A stretch of 64,000 bases of DNA from assembly GCA_021464415.1 (NCBI GenBank), contig CM038467.1, positions 67,337,159 through 67,401,158 of the forward strand, read 5' to 3'. Source of the DNA: Lonicera japonica. Taxonomy: Eukaryota; Streptophyta; Magnoliopsida; Dipsacales; Caprifoliaceae. How positions within the stretch are numbered: position 1 is the stretch's first letter; each line of letters starts with the position of its first letter. A program made the translations under genes and the position numbers. This document shows, one piece after another, positions 22,014-36,034 of the stretch. Under the pieces are notes generated by a model. The model worked only from the letters and a program-made list of their open reading frames with translations, was not told where the DNA came from and searched no databases.

Positions 22014-25000
22014 GCGTGTTGTTATTTTCTTCGTTTCCACTTCATAGTTTATTTTTCATTAAATTCACTTGATGTACTTAAGTACTCCATTCGAGTAATT
22101 TGACCTTTGATTTGTTTGTTTTTTAACAGGGAAAATTCCTCTATTCTTCAAGCATTTGTCGCATCAATGGCCTTTTTCACCTTCTCTATAACATTCTTCT
22201 CATAAGGAGCCATTGATGCAAGTGAGCTCTTTATATATATATGCAAGTATTAATATTCATTCCCAATTTTTGACACCAAAGGAACAGTAGCAAAGGATGA
22301 TACTAGAGTGGGACCACAAACGGTATTTATTGGATTTTCTTGCAATTGAGCATGGAAATTTTTTGGAAACTGTGTGGCTCAGGTATGACCCCTCCCTTTT
22401 ATTATCTTATCATTGCATGGTTTCATTCCTTTATTTTAGAATATTGGGGGCAAGTTTGATTTTGTTGGATGAAGGGGATTTTACGATCTAGTTTTCCTTT
22501 TCTAAACTACTCTTGCCGGCAGGTAGCTACGTAACCATTTTTGAATATTAATTCCAAAAATTCATTAAATTCACTTTTTTTTTCAAAAAAATAAATTAAA
22601 TTGAGTTTGTAATACATTCAAATCCCTTGCCATTTTAGTTTTTCCACTCTGTTAGCAATGACGCATTCATAGGTAAGCTTATTTGTGGTGTAGCATTAAA
22701 TATATTTGTGTAATTTACATTATGTTTTAACCCGAAGGATATATGCTAATGAACCTAGCTCTTGTGCCCTTGAAGCAATTAATTTTGAAAACCGACTAAG
22801 ACGTAGTGAAACACTAAGCTCATATATAAAAGTGGAGATTAATATAGCCCGTGAGTTTAGAACCAATCCCATTGTGAGAGTTATACATGAACTCTTTTAA
22901 CTTTGAAAGCGCCTTTTCGTTGTGAATCTCTAAATCGTTCATTTGGCTTGGTTTTTAAGAAGGTATGTTCATGAAATGCTCAAATTATGATACTCTGAAG
23001 CTTTCTGATCTTAGAAGCTTATAACTAGGGAAGTGACATAGGCCATCTTTGTTTTACCCCGGAGCCTTGGCCTACCCGAAACATTTACCCTTAGTTAGCC
23101 CTTTTGAGCCTTAGCCTTGTTCTTTGATTAAGCCATATCAAACCCAACCCTTACAAAAGTTATCTCTACCCTTTGAGTCGTATACGAAAGTTAGGTGAGC
23201 TAATTAAGGCTTAATTGTTGTTGAGTGAGCTTGAAATAAGTGTTCTATTGTGTGAAGAAAAAAAAAGAATGCAAAAAAAAAAGAGGAAGAAACAGAAACA
23301 GTAGGGCTGCCAAAAAAAAAGAAGGAAAAAAAAAGTGAAATAAAGGCAACCGAAAAAAGAAAAGAAAAGAAAAGAAGGGGTTGCCAAAAGAAAAAGAGAA
23401 GAAAAAAATAGTGAAATAAAGGTGGTCAATGAAAAGAATGAAAAAGAAAGGAAAGGAAAAACAAGCTCAAGTGCATTTGAAAAGCCTAAATTTTGTGAGT
23501 CTAACTTGAGTATGCGAAATACTTTGAATCCCTCGTTTGCCCTTTCATTTCGTAGCCACTACCCCTAGCCCCATTATAACCGAATTGAAGTCCTAATTGA
23601 TCCTTGGTGACTAGGTTTTGAAGTGAGGATTGTGGAAGGGTATCCTGTAGCATTTCGCCTTTTTAAAATTGAGTATCCTTTCTATGAGATTCTTTGTTCG
23701 TTCATGTTAGCGTTTTTCATTATATGCATACGCGAGGCTTTTGAACTTGATTACACTTACTCTTTATAGCCCGTATGTTGAGTGATGCACCATATTCTGA
23801 GTGATTTTCTTGTTGAGTGTATGCCATGAGAGATTTTGAGTCGAGGCTTGATATGAGCAAAGTGTGAAGCTATCATTAGTTTTGCGGTTGATCCTTACAA
23901 TGTTGCCTTCACGCCCACACGCAAGGTTCATATAAGCATAATTTTCCTTAATAATTATTTACAAATATGATTGCACGTATATACCTCTTGCTAATGCAAA
24001 TATAAGAATGCTTATGTCCTTGCCGAGCTTACGGAGGAAATATGCAAATCAAGGATTGCCTTGGGACTTAGTACTGTGTTGCAATTTGAACAACTTCTTT
24101 GAAATTCTTGAAATTTCTAATTTTTTGGATATCTTTAAAAATGGCTAACTTAGCTTGTTGCCTGCTTGAGTTCAAAATGTCTAAGTCAAAGCGGGACATT
24201 TGATTTGAGACAAAGGGAGTATAGTTTGCATAGGTTTAGTATGCACTTAAAACTTAATGTATATTTATGTATGTATGTTTTCCATGCATCTCGCTGATTT
24301 ATATTTACGTTGAATTGCCGCGGGGCCATCCCGATACTAACGTGTTTATTTAAGTATCTCAGTATTATATCATTTAGTTATTTTTGTTTCATGAATTGCT
24401 TTACTGCTTGGATTCTTAGTGCTTCTTCTTTGTCCAAGGTAAGTGACGATTCCCATTATCATTGTATAAATATGAATGTGTCTTGCATGCTCAAAATATC
24501 CTATTGCTTGTAGATATTAAAAATCATTAAAAAGCCCCAAAATCAATTCCTTCAAATATGACTTTTAAGTTTTATCTTGTGTCACATTTGCACCAAAGCG
24601 ACAATGAAAATCATTTTAAAATAATTTTTTAGTAGAAAAGCACTCACTTTTTCAAAAGCCTTGTCTCACATGGCACACTTCTTCAAAAGCCAAGGCACCT
24701 CTTTTCAAAATCCCTTTTTCAAGGAATCTGTTTTTAAATACATTTTTGTTAAATAAAACCATTGTCTCTTTTGCCGCATCATGGTTCCGATTACAAGCCC
24801 TCCAATGTCACACTAAACTATGTTGATTTTTATTCTATCTTTGGAAGATACGTATGACTGTTGAATTGAATACCTGAGATTGAAACAACATCTTTGGGAT
24901 TAAGCTCAAGGTTTAGTGAGGCTCAGTTAGCACTTTATATGGTTGAGGTGCCTTTGGTGCATTGCAACGCCGCAGGCACATTTGAGACACGCCTTAGTGA

Positions 25001-25077
25001 AATTTAATAGGGAATATTGCCATAAATTGTGTAGAATGGCAAAACAGAATTCATGTTGGTGTTGGGATTGAGATGAT
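22014..25077. repeat. Duplicated region B, left part (copy of 9984-13105)
   Basis: It parallels region A, including the 64-codon frame at 22297-22491 and a purine-rich tract at 23250-23460. Copy B joins directly to the later PMT exon near 25078, so it lacks about 2 kb (A positions 13105-15075) that hold the earlier PMT exons. Non-coding as far as I can see. Confidence 0.85.
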
Positions 25078-25099
25078 TTGAGCTTCAAGTTTGTCTCCC

Positions 25100-25797
25100 C
25101 CATCTTCCTCGACCAAATGTGGGTAGCTCAGACCTATGGCCCACATCTTGGCCCAAAAAGTTCAGAAGCTAACCTTTTAACTTTGTCAAGGAACTACATG
25201 CTGAAGAAATGTTTTACAAGGACACCAGAGACTGGTCTCCACCAGCCTCGGAAGTTTATTTCGGTGGCTTCGGTATAAACTGGTCAAGTGTGAGGAATGT
25301 AATGGAGACGACTGCTTGTTATGGAGGGTAAACACTATTTACTCAGTTGAGCTTTATAAAACTCTTATCCGTTGGATATAAAAGTCAGAAACTGATTGAA
25401 AACATGACAATGTGAGAAGTTGGAAAAAGATTGGTCATTTGGTAAAATGTTCTATTACTTTTTGGTTTTTTTGTGGAATAAAATTCCTTGGGGGTGGTGG
25501 TTAAGTAAAAGTTTTCCATGAGAAAATTACAAAAAGATGGAGAACATATCACCAATCACTCATATTTTTTCCAACTACTTACAAAACTTGGCTTATTTTC
25601 AATCATTTTCGAATTTGTTGCAAGACGTATCCTTAGATTGCTTCTATTTATGTGCTATTTTCTCAGATTAATTTTCTTTTATGGTCAGATTTGCTTGTGT
25701 ATTCATCTACGTTTATGGGTAGTGAACATAGTCCAAGTTAACGAGCCGAATTTCTTATCTTGGATCTTTTGATAGAGGTCTGATTGAAATCTATCAC
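25100..25797 (+). pseudogene. PMT-type methyltransferase pseudogene, copy B (two exon remnants)
   Basis: Only C-terminal parts of the PMT family remain. 25128-25328 reads LWPTSWPKKF, a stop, ELHAEEMFYKDTRDWS and GGFGINWSSVRNVM, ending at a GT donor after ACYGG. 25693-25797 reads LWVVNIVQVNEP before a frame change. In the first exon copy B is better preserved than A, which lost part of the INWSSVRNVM block. The second remnant is cut at 25797, where an LTR-like block begins. It is clearly dead: in-frame stops, no SAM-binding exon. Confidence 0.75.
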
Positions 25798-25945
25798 AAG
25801 GTAGTGAACCTTTGGCTTCGTAGACCTCATTAGTTCGATCAAAATTGGTTGTCGACTGAGACTATTCTCTCCCTTTATAAGATTAAACGGACTGGCGACT
25901 TTAACACACGTATACATCACGGGCTTGACCCACTGAGACCAAATA
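25798..25945 (+). repeat. 148-bp block duplicated from 26704-26855
   Basis: GTGAACCTTTGG, CGTAGACCTCA, GTTGTCGACTGAGACTATTC and CGGGCTTGACCCACTGAGAC occur in the same order in both places. The block interrupts the PMT exon remnant, so it arrived after the A/B duplication. Confidence 0.8.
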
Positions 25946-27310
25946 GAATGTGTTTGCTATATTTTAGTTTTGTTGGAGTTTCTGGGAGTCTTTCTCAGAG
26001 TTTCGGCGGTCCAGTGACTCAAGCTGCATATTTTTCTATAACAGTTTTTCTTCGGTTCTTCAAGAGGTAACAGGTACCCTCTTTTATTTCAACTACATAC
26101 ACAAAACATACACTAGCAGTGCATTCCTTTTCATAGATACACTAGCAGTGGTTCGACACCGAAGTTGTTTAATCAGTCCAGAATCAATCCGCCTGACCCA
26201 ACCACCATGAGGTAGCTCCTCCTACGAGGCTTAGCTATGTAGTAGAGGGGCTATGCTCTAATCCAATAGTTGGGAGTCATTTTTGTAATTTCCTGAAGTT
26301 CAAGAGGCCTAACTACAATTTTGGAAATTGAGGGAATTTATTGCAAATATGCAATCTTTACCCCAAATTTCATATAAAAACCCGCATGAACATAAAAAAT
26401 ATATAAATTGAACTTTTTCCATTACCAGGGGTGAAAATATAATTTTCAAAAGTTTAAGGGCCCACCCATGTAACTTTCTCAAATTTTAGGGGTTGAAATC
26501 GTAATTTTATTGATAAGCCCTCGTTAAGAACCCATTCAGCCCTAAATTACTAGAATGATATGAACTACATTGATATCAGGTAACGGAACACAACAAAGCT
26601 AATTATAAGAGTGGGATACACACACGCGCATATCCATGCATTCATATACTTATTGCACGCAATGACACCCAAAACGGGTAGTGGGGTTCTTTACACCTTC
26701 CCCTAAGTGAACCTTTGGTTTCGTAGACCTCAGTAGTTCGATCAAAATTAGTTGTCGACTGAGACTATTCTCTCCCTTGTTCATTATAAGATTAAACGGA
26801 CTGGCGACTTTAACACACGTACACATCACGGGCTTGACCCACTGAGACCAAATAAGAAGGTATAGTGAGACACCCTAATGCTTACCTCTATTTCTATAGA
26901 GGCGACTTTGATGGGGACTAGTGGTCCTTAAGTGGGTTAGACTCTGATGAGTCTTTTGTTCTCTTTCACCTGCATATACTGCTGCATGGATGCTTTGCTT
27001 TACAATTGTGTGGATGTCTTTACTTTGTTACTTATATTTATTAGTTTGTTATTCATTATCTTAGTTGTTTTGCTGGAGCATCTTGTATTTATTAATTTGG
27101 TTTCCTGGTTGTTCTGCCGAAGTATCTTGTATTCATTCATTTGGTTTCTCGGTTGTTCTAGCGATGTATCTTGTACTTTTTCGGTTGTATCCTGCCGGTG
27201 TACATTGTACTTTATTTGTATGCTTTACCTTATCTGCTCGTGATTATTATTGTGAGTGCTTGCATGGACATAGAGATTTCTTACTGCAAAATATATGATA
27301 TTTTATTTTT
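25946..27310 (+). mobile_element. LTR-like remnant in region B
   Basis: Counterpart of 15948-17660, with GCGACTTTGATGGGGACT near 26902. The following TTTTGTTCTCTTTCACCTGC zone has fewer internal duplications than copy A. Boundaries are not defined. Confidence 0.55.
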
Positions 27311-28642
27311 CAAAAATAAAATTGGCACAACCATCTCCCTACGCAATCACAAAGTATCTTATCCGTCATCTGTAGTACTGTGATGTACCCAGTTAACCTT
27401 AGCTGCCAGCAAGTCGTAGACAATTCCCCTAGGATAAGTCCAAGGCATTTTTTTTAAATGACATTAAGACTTCTTACATGCCCATGTTGTGTGTAAAATA
27501 TTGAGGTAGTCTTAACATCAATTTATTTGAAATGGCTCCTACCCTTCGCAAAAACATGACACTTGGCATATGGGCTGGAACTTGTATATGCGTCTAAGCA
27601 TGTCCAAGCATGGCAGCATTCGTGTCTAAAAGCATGTCCGAGCATGGCATACGTGGGGCCTTTTTTCGAACTACATTTGGCCTAACAACACAGCATTCAC
27701 ATCTTATTAACACTAATTCCACACTTACAAAGCTTATTTGACTCACTTGGGCCTCTTTTTGAACTACATTAGACTTGATTCTCCCGGTAGAATATGTAGG
27801 CAACCTGTTTAAGGTTTGGGCGATGGCCATTTCTTTTTAACATTCAGTACACATGGGGCCCCATTTCGAACTACATCTGGATTTGATTCTCTCGGCGAGA
27901 TATGTAGGCAGCCCATATAGGGTTCGGTCGATATCATTTTCATCTCTTCCATAAACACTTCCTTTCTCTTTAAAACTTGCCAGTACTTCATTATCGCAAG
28001 TAGCATGTTTAGGGTTCGGTCGACAGCATTTTTTTTACAATATTAGATAATCACGGCCCACTTGAAGCTCTATTTTGAATTACATCTGGACTTGATGCCG
28101 TCGGCGGGATATGTAGGTAGTCCATACAGGATTCAGTTGATAGCATTTTCATCCCTTTCATAAGCACTTCTTTGCCCACCATGCATTCTGGGGCTGATAG
28201 GGATCTAATTACACCCAACTCACGTCATTGTGTAATTTACACATCTTCCACCTTCGCTATCTTCGCTATCTCCCAATTGTCACTAATACATGTCCATCGG
28301 GCACATGTCATCTTTGATGTTGTCTGCTACCGTTGCGATTAAATAGGTCCACAGGATTTGCATTTTCTCAATAGGTATTCTTCCGTTATAGCATTTTCAC
28401 ATTTACACAGCTTCTTTGGCTCGGCTAAGCCCTTTTTTGAACTGTGTTAGACTTAAATTTTTTGCTAGGATTTTTAGGTAACGCGTTTAAGGTTTGGTTG
28501 AATGTTTTGTTAACATTAAACACTCATGGCCCACTTGGGTCGCCATTTTGAATAACATTTGAACCATATTCCATCGATGAGATATGTAGGTAGCCTTTAA
28601 AAGGTTCAGTTGACAACACTTTCATCTCTTCCAATAAGCATT

Positions 28643-28954
28643 TCATTTACACTTAGGACTAGCAAGCATTTCGTTTAAAACCATGTATTCAGGGGGCCTA
28701 TCAAGGGCCTAATTGCACCTCACTCACTTTAGCATATAAATTACACATTTTTCACATTGTTAGCTCTGGCTTTGCCCTACTGTTTTCTACTTTTGATTTC
28801 ATTTACACTTAGGACTAGCAAGCATTTCGTTTAAAACCATGTATTCAGGGGGCCTATCAAGGGCCTAATTGCACCTCACTCACTTTAGCATATAAATTAC
28901 ACATTTTTCACATTGTTAGCTCTGGCTTTGCCCTACTGTTTTCTACTTTTGATG
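28643..28954. repeat. Exact 156-bp tandem duplication within the array
   Basis: Copies at about 28643-28798 and 28799-28954 read the same base for base as far as I compared, while neighbouring units are strongly diverged. Either a very recent duplication or an assembly artefact. Confidence 0.85.
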
Positions 28955-31171
28955 AGAGACCAATTAAAAAATTCATCTTTTATTCTGACTTTTACCTTGG
29001 AATCAGTATGAGCAACCTTAAGACTTTTTTATAAGGATATTTATTGTGTGTAAAACAGACCGTGGTAGTTTGAACCTCTATTTATTCGAAATGACTTTTA
29101 CCCTTTGCAAAAGCATCTTTATACTTCGCATATAGGTTGGAGCCCGTATACGAGTTTGGAAGTATGATAGCATTGCATTATGCTTTGACTGAGGCTCTTT
29201 TTGAACTACATTTGGACATGATTCCCCTAGCGAGATATGTAGGCAACCCAAACAGGTTTCGATCCACAGCATTTGCATTTATGCATTCTCGCCCTTTTTA
29301 GGGCCCAATAACATTAGATTCATTGCATCCCATTAACGATCATATGTTATAGCATTTTCACTTATATAGCTTCTTCGGCTTGCCCTAGCCATCGGACCTA
29401 ATTCTTCTGATGGGATATGTAGGCAGCCAATTAGAGTTCTATTAATAGCATTTTTTTCAACATTAGATAATCACGGCTCGCTTAAGGCCTTATTTTGAAC
29501 TACATTTGGATCTGATTCCTATATAAGGTTTGGTCGACAGTATTTTCATTCATTCCATAAGCACTCCTTTGCCCTTAGGACCCACCAGTATTTCATTTAC
29601 AAGTATGCAATGAAGGTGCCTGATATGGAGCCAATTATACCCTACTCACGTCACCGCATAACTTACACAATTTTCACTTTCGCCAGCTCCGGCCATTCTT
29701 GGGCTTAATCGATGTTACGACTTCACCCAATTGTCACCGATACATGTCCATTGGCACATGTCATCCCTAATGTTGTCTCATATCGTTGAAAGTAGTTAAA
29801 AATCATTCTTTCACTACGACTTCTACTTTTGAATCGGTATCAGGAGCCCTGAGACTATCCTATAGACCTTTATCATGTATAAAATAGACTGTGGTAGTTT
29901 TAACCTCTATTTATTCGGAATGGCTCATACCCGCTGTAAAAGCATCTTTACACTTGGCATATGGGTTGGAGCCATATACGAGTCTAGAAGCATGGTAGCA
30001 TTTTATTACACTCCGACTGAGGCTCTTATTGGAAATACATCTGGACTTGATTCCCCTAGCGGGATATACAGGCAACTCAAATAGGTTTTGCTCCATGGCA
30101 TTTGCATTTTGACAGTAGGCCTTGACGACCTTCTTAGGGCCCAATAACACTACATTCACATTATTCCATTCTCAATTGTCTGTTATAGCATTTTCACTTA
30201 CATAGTTTCTTTGGCCTGCCCTAGCCTTTTAATGAACTACATCAGACCTGATTCTCCCGGTGGGATATGTAGGCAACCTGTTTAGGGTTCGGTCGACATT
30301 ATTCTTTTTCAACATTAGATAAAAACGGCTCACTTGGGGCCTTATTTTGAATTATATTTAGACCTGATTCATTCGGTAGGATATGTAGGTAGCCTATATA
30401 GGGTTTGGTCAACATCATTTTCATCCATTCCACTAGCACTCTTTTGCCTTTAGGACCCACCAGTATTTCATTCACAATCATGTATTCAGAGGGCCTGATA
30501 GGGACCCAATCACAGCTAACTCATGTCATTGCGTAACATACACATCTTCGACTTTCGCAAGCTCTGGCCCTTCCCGGTCCTAATCAATGCTATAACATCA
30601 CCCAATTGTCACCGATACATGTGCATATGGCACATATATGTCATCCTTATTGTTGTTTGCTATCACTGAGAGTAATTAAAAATCGTTCTTTGATTAAGAT
30701 TTCTCGTTTGGAATTGGCTCTTACCTGCTGTAAAAGCATCTTTACACTTGGCTTACGAGATGGTGCTCGTATGTGCGTTTGGAAACATATTCAAGCATAG
30801 CAGCATTTCATTATGTAATATGACTCCCATTCGGCCTCTTCAAAGAAGTATTTCTAAACTTGATTCCCCTAGCGGGTTATGTAGGCAACCCAAATAGATT
30901 TCGCTCCACGGCATTTGCGTTTTGACTGTAGGCATTCTCGGCCTTCTTAGGGCTTAATAACACTGCATTCACAGTATCTCATTAATAATTATTTATTATA
31001 GCATCTTCACTTATATAGCTTCTTTGGCTCGCCTAAGTCCCTTTTTGAACTACATCAGATATGATCCTCCCTGTGAGATATGTAGGCAACTCGTTTAGGG
31101 TTCGGTTGACATCATTTTTTTTCAATACTAGCATTGATGGCGCACTTAGGGCCTAATTTTGGATGTATTCC

Positions 31172-31187
31172 GGGGGGGGGGGGGGGG
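31172..31187 (+). repeat. Poly-G run of 16
   Basis: Sixteen consecutive G interrupt one array unit right after the word GGATGTATTCC, where other units read CATGTATTCAGGGGG. Confidence 0.95.
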
Positions 31188-34100
31188 AGGTGGGTCGATT
31201 TGGGACCCAATCGCTCCTCACTCGCTTAAGCAAATAAATTACACATCTTTTATCTTCGCCAGCTCCCACCCTTCCCAGGCCCAAACAACTCCATATCATT
31301 AACCAATCACCACCAATACATGTCCATCGTGCATAGTTCTACCATGCTATTTTTTGCTCTCGTTAAGAGTAATTAAAAATCCATATCTCATTATAACTTT
31401 TTTTTATTATGGACTTGGAATGAGTAGCCTTGAGGCTTTATCTTACATACCTCTGTTTTGTGTAAAACAGATTGAGGTAGTTTGAACATATATCTGTTGG
31501 GAACGACTATTATCCCCTATAGTAGCTCCTAAACCTTGTAACAACATCTTTATAGTTGGCATATGGGTTGGAGCCCATCTACCTTTTCGATTCGAAAGTA
31601 TGTCCAAGCATCGTAGCATTTCATTACACTCCAACTTGTGTGAGGCCCTTCTTCGAACTACTTTTTGACCTGATTCCCCGAGCGAGATATGTAGGCAACC
31701 TAATTAGGTTTCGGTCCATGGAATTTGCATTTTGATAATAGGTATTCTCGGCCTTTTTAGGGCTTAATAACACTGCATTCACATCATCTCATTCACAATC
31801 ATCCGTTATAGCAGTTTCACATTTACACAACTTCTTTGGCCCTTTTAGGCTATTTTTTGAACTACATCAGACTTGATTTTCCCGTTGGGATATGTAAGTT
31901 GCATGCTTAGGGTTTCGGCCGATGGCATTTTTTTCAACATTAGATATTTGCGGCCCATTTGGGCCTCATTTTGAATTACATATAAATTTGATTCCCTTTG
32001 CGGGATATTTAGGTAGCTTATTCGGGTTTGGTCGACAGCACTTTTATCTCTTGCATAAGCACTTTTGTTTCCCATAAGACCAACTAGCATTTCATTCATA
32101 ATCATGCATTCAAAGGGCGCATTAGGGACCCAATCACGTCCCACTCACGTCACTGCGCAACTTACAAATCTTCCACCTTTGCCAGCTCTGGCACTTCCCG
32201 GGCCTATTGCACGCCATGACATTATTCAATTTCATCGATAAATGTCCATCAAGCACATGTCATCCCTATTGTCGTCTCCTATGGCTGAGAGTAATTAAAA
32301 ATCCCTCTTTCATTAAAAGTTCTATTTTGGAATCGGTTTGAAGAGCCCTAAGACTACATACCCTTGTTGTGTGTAAATCAACTTGACGTAATTTGAACCT
32401 ATATCTATTTGGAATGGCTCTTACCCTCTGCAAAAGCATCTTTACACTTGGCATCCAGGCTAGAGCCCGTATACATGTCTAGAAGCATGTCCAAGCATAG
32501 TAGCATTTCAATATGCTTTGACTCGCGTCAGGCCCTTATTCGAACTACATTTAGACCTGATTCTCCCATTGGGATACGTAGGCAACCTAAATAGGTTTTT
32601 GTCCATGAGATTTGCATTTTCTCAGTGGGCGTTGTCTGTCTTCTTAGGCCCTAATAACACCGCATTCACAAAATCTCATTTAAAATAATCCGTTATAGCA
32701 TTTTCATATTTACACTGCTTATTCGGCCCAGCTAAGCCCTTATTTGAACTGCACCAGTCTTGATTGTCCGAGCAAGATTTATATGCAACCCATTTGGTCA
32801 GCGGTATTTTTTTTTCAACATTAGACACTGACAGCCCACTAGGGGCTCCATTTTGAACAACATCTAGACATGATTTTCTTGGCCGAGATACGCAGGTAGT
32901 CCTTATAAGGTTTTGTTAATAGCACTTTCATTTCTTTTGTAAGCATTTCATTTACACTTTGGGTTAGCCAGCATTTCATTCATAACCATGTATTTAGGGG
33001 GCCCGTTAGAGACCCAATCGCATTTCATTCGCTTTAGCACATAAATGATACAACTTTCATCTTCGCTAGTCCCGGCTCTTCCCAAGCCAAAGTAACTTCG
33101 TGACATCACCCAATTGTTATCGATACATGTCCATTGTGCATTGGTCAGCCCAGTTGTTTTCTACTCCCATTGTGAGTAGTTAAAAATCCATATTTCATTA
33201 TGGCTTTTACCATGGAATCGGTATGAGCAACTCTGAGACTTTGTCCTACAAGCCTTTATTTGTGTAAAACAGACTATAGTAGTTTAAACCTCTCTATTCA
33301 GAACGACTCCTATCCCTGTAAAAATGTCTTTACACTTGGCATACGGGTTGGATCCCGTATACGAGTCTGGAAGCATGGTAGCATTTCATTATTTTCATAC
33401 TGAGGCTTTTCTTCGAACTACATTTGGACCTGATTCCTCTGGCGGGATATGTAGGCAACCCAAATAGGTTTATGTCCATGGCATTTGCATTTTGACAGTG
33501 TGCATTCTCGGCCTTCCTCTAGCCCAATAATACTACATCCACATTTTTCTTTTCACAACGGTTTGTTATAGCATTTTTATTTTTACAGCTTTTTTAGCCC
33601 GCTTTGGCTCTTTAGTGAGCTAAATCTAAACCTGATTCCCCCAGTGGGATATGCAGGTAACCTGTTGAGGGTTTGGTTGATAGTATTTGTTTTTCAACAT
33701 TAGACAATCACGGGTCACTTAGGACCCCATTTCGAAATACATATGGACTTGATTCCCTAAGCGGGATATATAGGCAACCTGTATAGGGTTTGGTCGACAA
33801 CATTTTCATCCATTCCATAAGCACTCCTTTGACCTTAGGACCCATTAGTATTTTATTTACAATTATGCATTTAGGGGGCCTGATAGGGACCCAATCACAC
33901 CAACTCACGTCACCACGTAATTTACACATCTTCTACCTTTGCCAGCTTCGGCGCTTTTCGGGCCTAATCAATGTCTGGCTTACAAGATGGAGCCCATATA
34001 CATGTCTGGAAGCATGTTTAAGCATGGTAGTATTTCATTATGTTGCGACTCATGTTTGGCCCCTTCAAAGAACTACGTCTAGACTCGATTACCCTAGCGA

Positions 34101-36034
34101 GATATGTAGGCAACCCGAATAGGTTTTGGTCTAAGGCATTTACATTTTGACGGCATTCTTGCTTGGCCTTCTTAGCTTTCCTAGGGCCCAATATCACAGC
34201 GTCCCATTCACAATTGTTTGTTATAGCATTTTGACTTACATAGCTTCTTTGGCTTGCGTAAGCTGCGTTTTGAACTACATCAGACTTGATTCTCCCCGTG
34301 AGATATGTTTGCAGCCCGTTTAGGGTTCGGTCGACGGCATTTTTCTTTCAACATTAACATTAATAACTTTCTTAGGGCCCAATTTTGAACTACGTTTAGA
34401 CCTGGTTCCCTCGGGGGGATATGTAGTTAGCCATTATTAGGTTCAATCGACAATAGTTTTATCTCTTCCATAAGCACTTTATTTTGATTTAAAATTAGCT
34501 AGTATTTCATTCATAATCATGCACTCAGGGGCTCATCAGGGACCCAATCACACTTTCCACCTTTGCCACCTCCCGTTTTTCTCAAGCTCAAGTAATTCCA
34601 TACCATCACCCAGGTCTGCCTTACTATTTGTTTCTCTAGTTAAGACTAATTAGAAATCCATTTTTTATTATGACTCTCTTTCGTCATGGAATCAAAATAA
34701 GCAGCCTTTAGACTTTGTCGTACATACCCCTGTTATGTGTAAAACAAATTAAGTTAATTTTAACCTCTATCTATTCAGAATTGTTCTTACCTGTTGCAAA
34801 AGCATCTTTACACTTGGCTTAGGGGATGGAGCTCAAATATGTGTCTGGAAGCATGTCTAAGCATGGTAGCATTTTATTACGATGGGACTCGCGTGAGACC
34901 CCTTCAAAAAACTACATCTAGACTCGAATCCCTTAGCGAGATATGTAGGCAGTCCACTTGGGGCCCCGTTTTAAATTACATCTGCACCTGATTCCCCTGG
35001 CGGGATATGTAGGCAACCCATATAGGGTTCGCTCAGCAACATTTTCATCTTTTCCATAAGCACTTTCTTTTCTCTTAGAACCCACAAGCATTTCATTCAT
35101 AATCATGCATTCATGGGACCCAGTCACACCTCACTCGTGTCACTATGTAACATACACATCTTCCACTTTCATTAGCTTTGGCCCTTCCTGGTCCTAATAA
35201 ATGCTATAACATCACCCAATTGTCATTGATACATGTCCATCGGACACATGTCATCACTACTATTGTCTGTTATAGTTGAGAATAATTAAAAATTCGTCTT
35301 TCATAAAGACTTCTACTTTGGAATCGGTATGAGGAGCCCTAAAACTATCCTACATACCCATGTTGTGTGTAAAACAAACCGAGGTAATTTGAAACTCTAT
35401 CTGTTTGGAATGGCCCTTACCCCTTACAAAAGCATCTTTACGTTTGGCATACAGGCTAGAGCCTGTATACACATCTAAAAGCGTGTCCAAGCATGGTAGC
35501 TTTTCATTACGCTTTGACTTATGTCAGGCCCTTCTTCGAACTACATATGGACCTGATTAAACCATTAAAATACGTAGGTAACCTAAATAGGTTTTGGTCC
35601 ATGGGAGTTATATTTTCTCAGTAGGCATTGTCGGCCTTCTTAGGTCCTAGTAACACTACATTCATAGCATCTCTTTCACAATTCTCTGTTATAGCATTTT
35701 CACGTTTACACAACCTTTTTGGCCTGGCAAGGCCCTTTTTTAAACTACATTAAACTTGATTTTCACAGCAGGATATGTAAGCAGCCCGTTTAGGGTTTGG
35801 TCGATAGCATTTTTTTTTCAACATCAGACATTTAAGACCCACTTACGGCCTATTTTGAACATCCTTTGGACTTGATTCCCTCAGTGGGATACGTAGGCAT
35901 CCCTTATAGGGTTCAATCGATATCACTTTCATTTCTTCCATAAGCATTTCATTTACATGTAGGAGTAGCTAGCATTTCATTCAAATCATGTATTCAGGGG
36001 GCCCATCAGGGACCTAATCGCTCCTCAATGGAGA

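Larger units (their letters stand above)
27410..36030. repeat. Degenerate higher-order tandem array, copy B (about 8.6 kb)
   Basis: About 30 boxes of the GGGATATGTAGGCAACC type occur. They fall into three ordered kinds: followed by CAAATAGGTTT and a CATTTGCATTTTGAC word, by CTGTTTAGGGTTCGGTCGAC, or by CATATAGGGTTCGGTCGAC. The triplet recurs as a higher-order unit near 880 bp; the anchor CACCCAATTGTCACCGATAC and variants are found near 28274, 29730, 30602, 31312, 32228, 33110, 34605 and 35215. Units have deletions and fusions. The same box stands right after pol at 1051, which suggests descent from a Tat-type 3' UTR or LTR (inference). No gene is present. Confidence 0.85.

Noticed and set aside
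10257..22491. 64-codon ORF present twice (10257-10451 and 22297-22491) as a conserved gene
   Set aside because: Both copies sit in the segmental duplication, substitutions do not avoid amino-acid changes, and no family is recognised.
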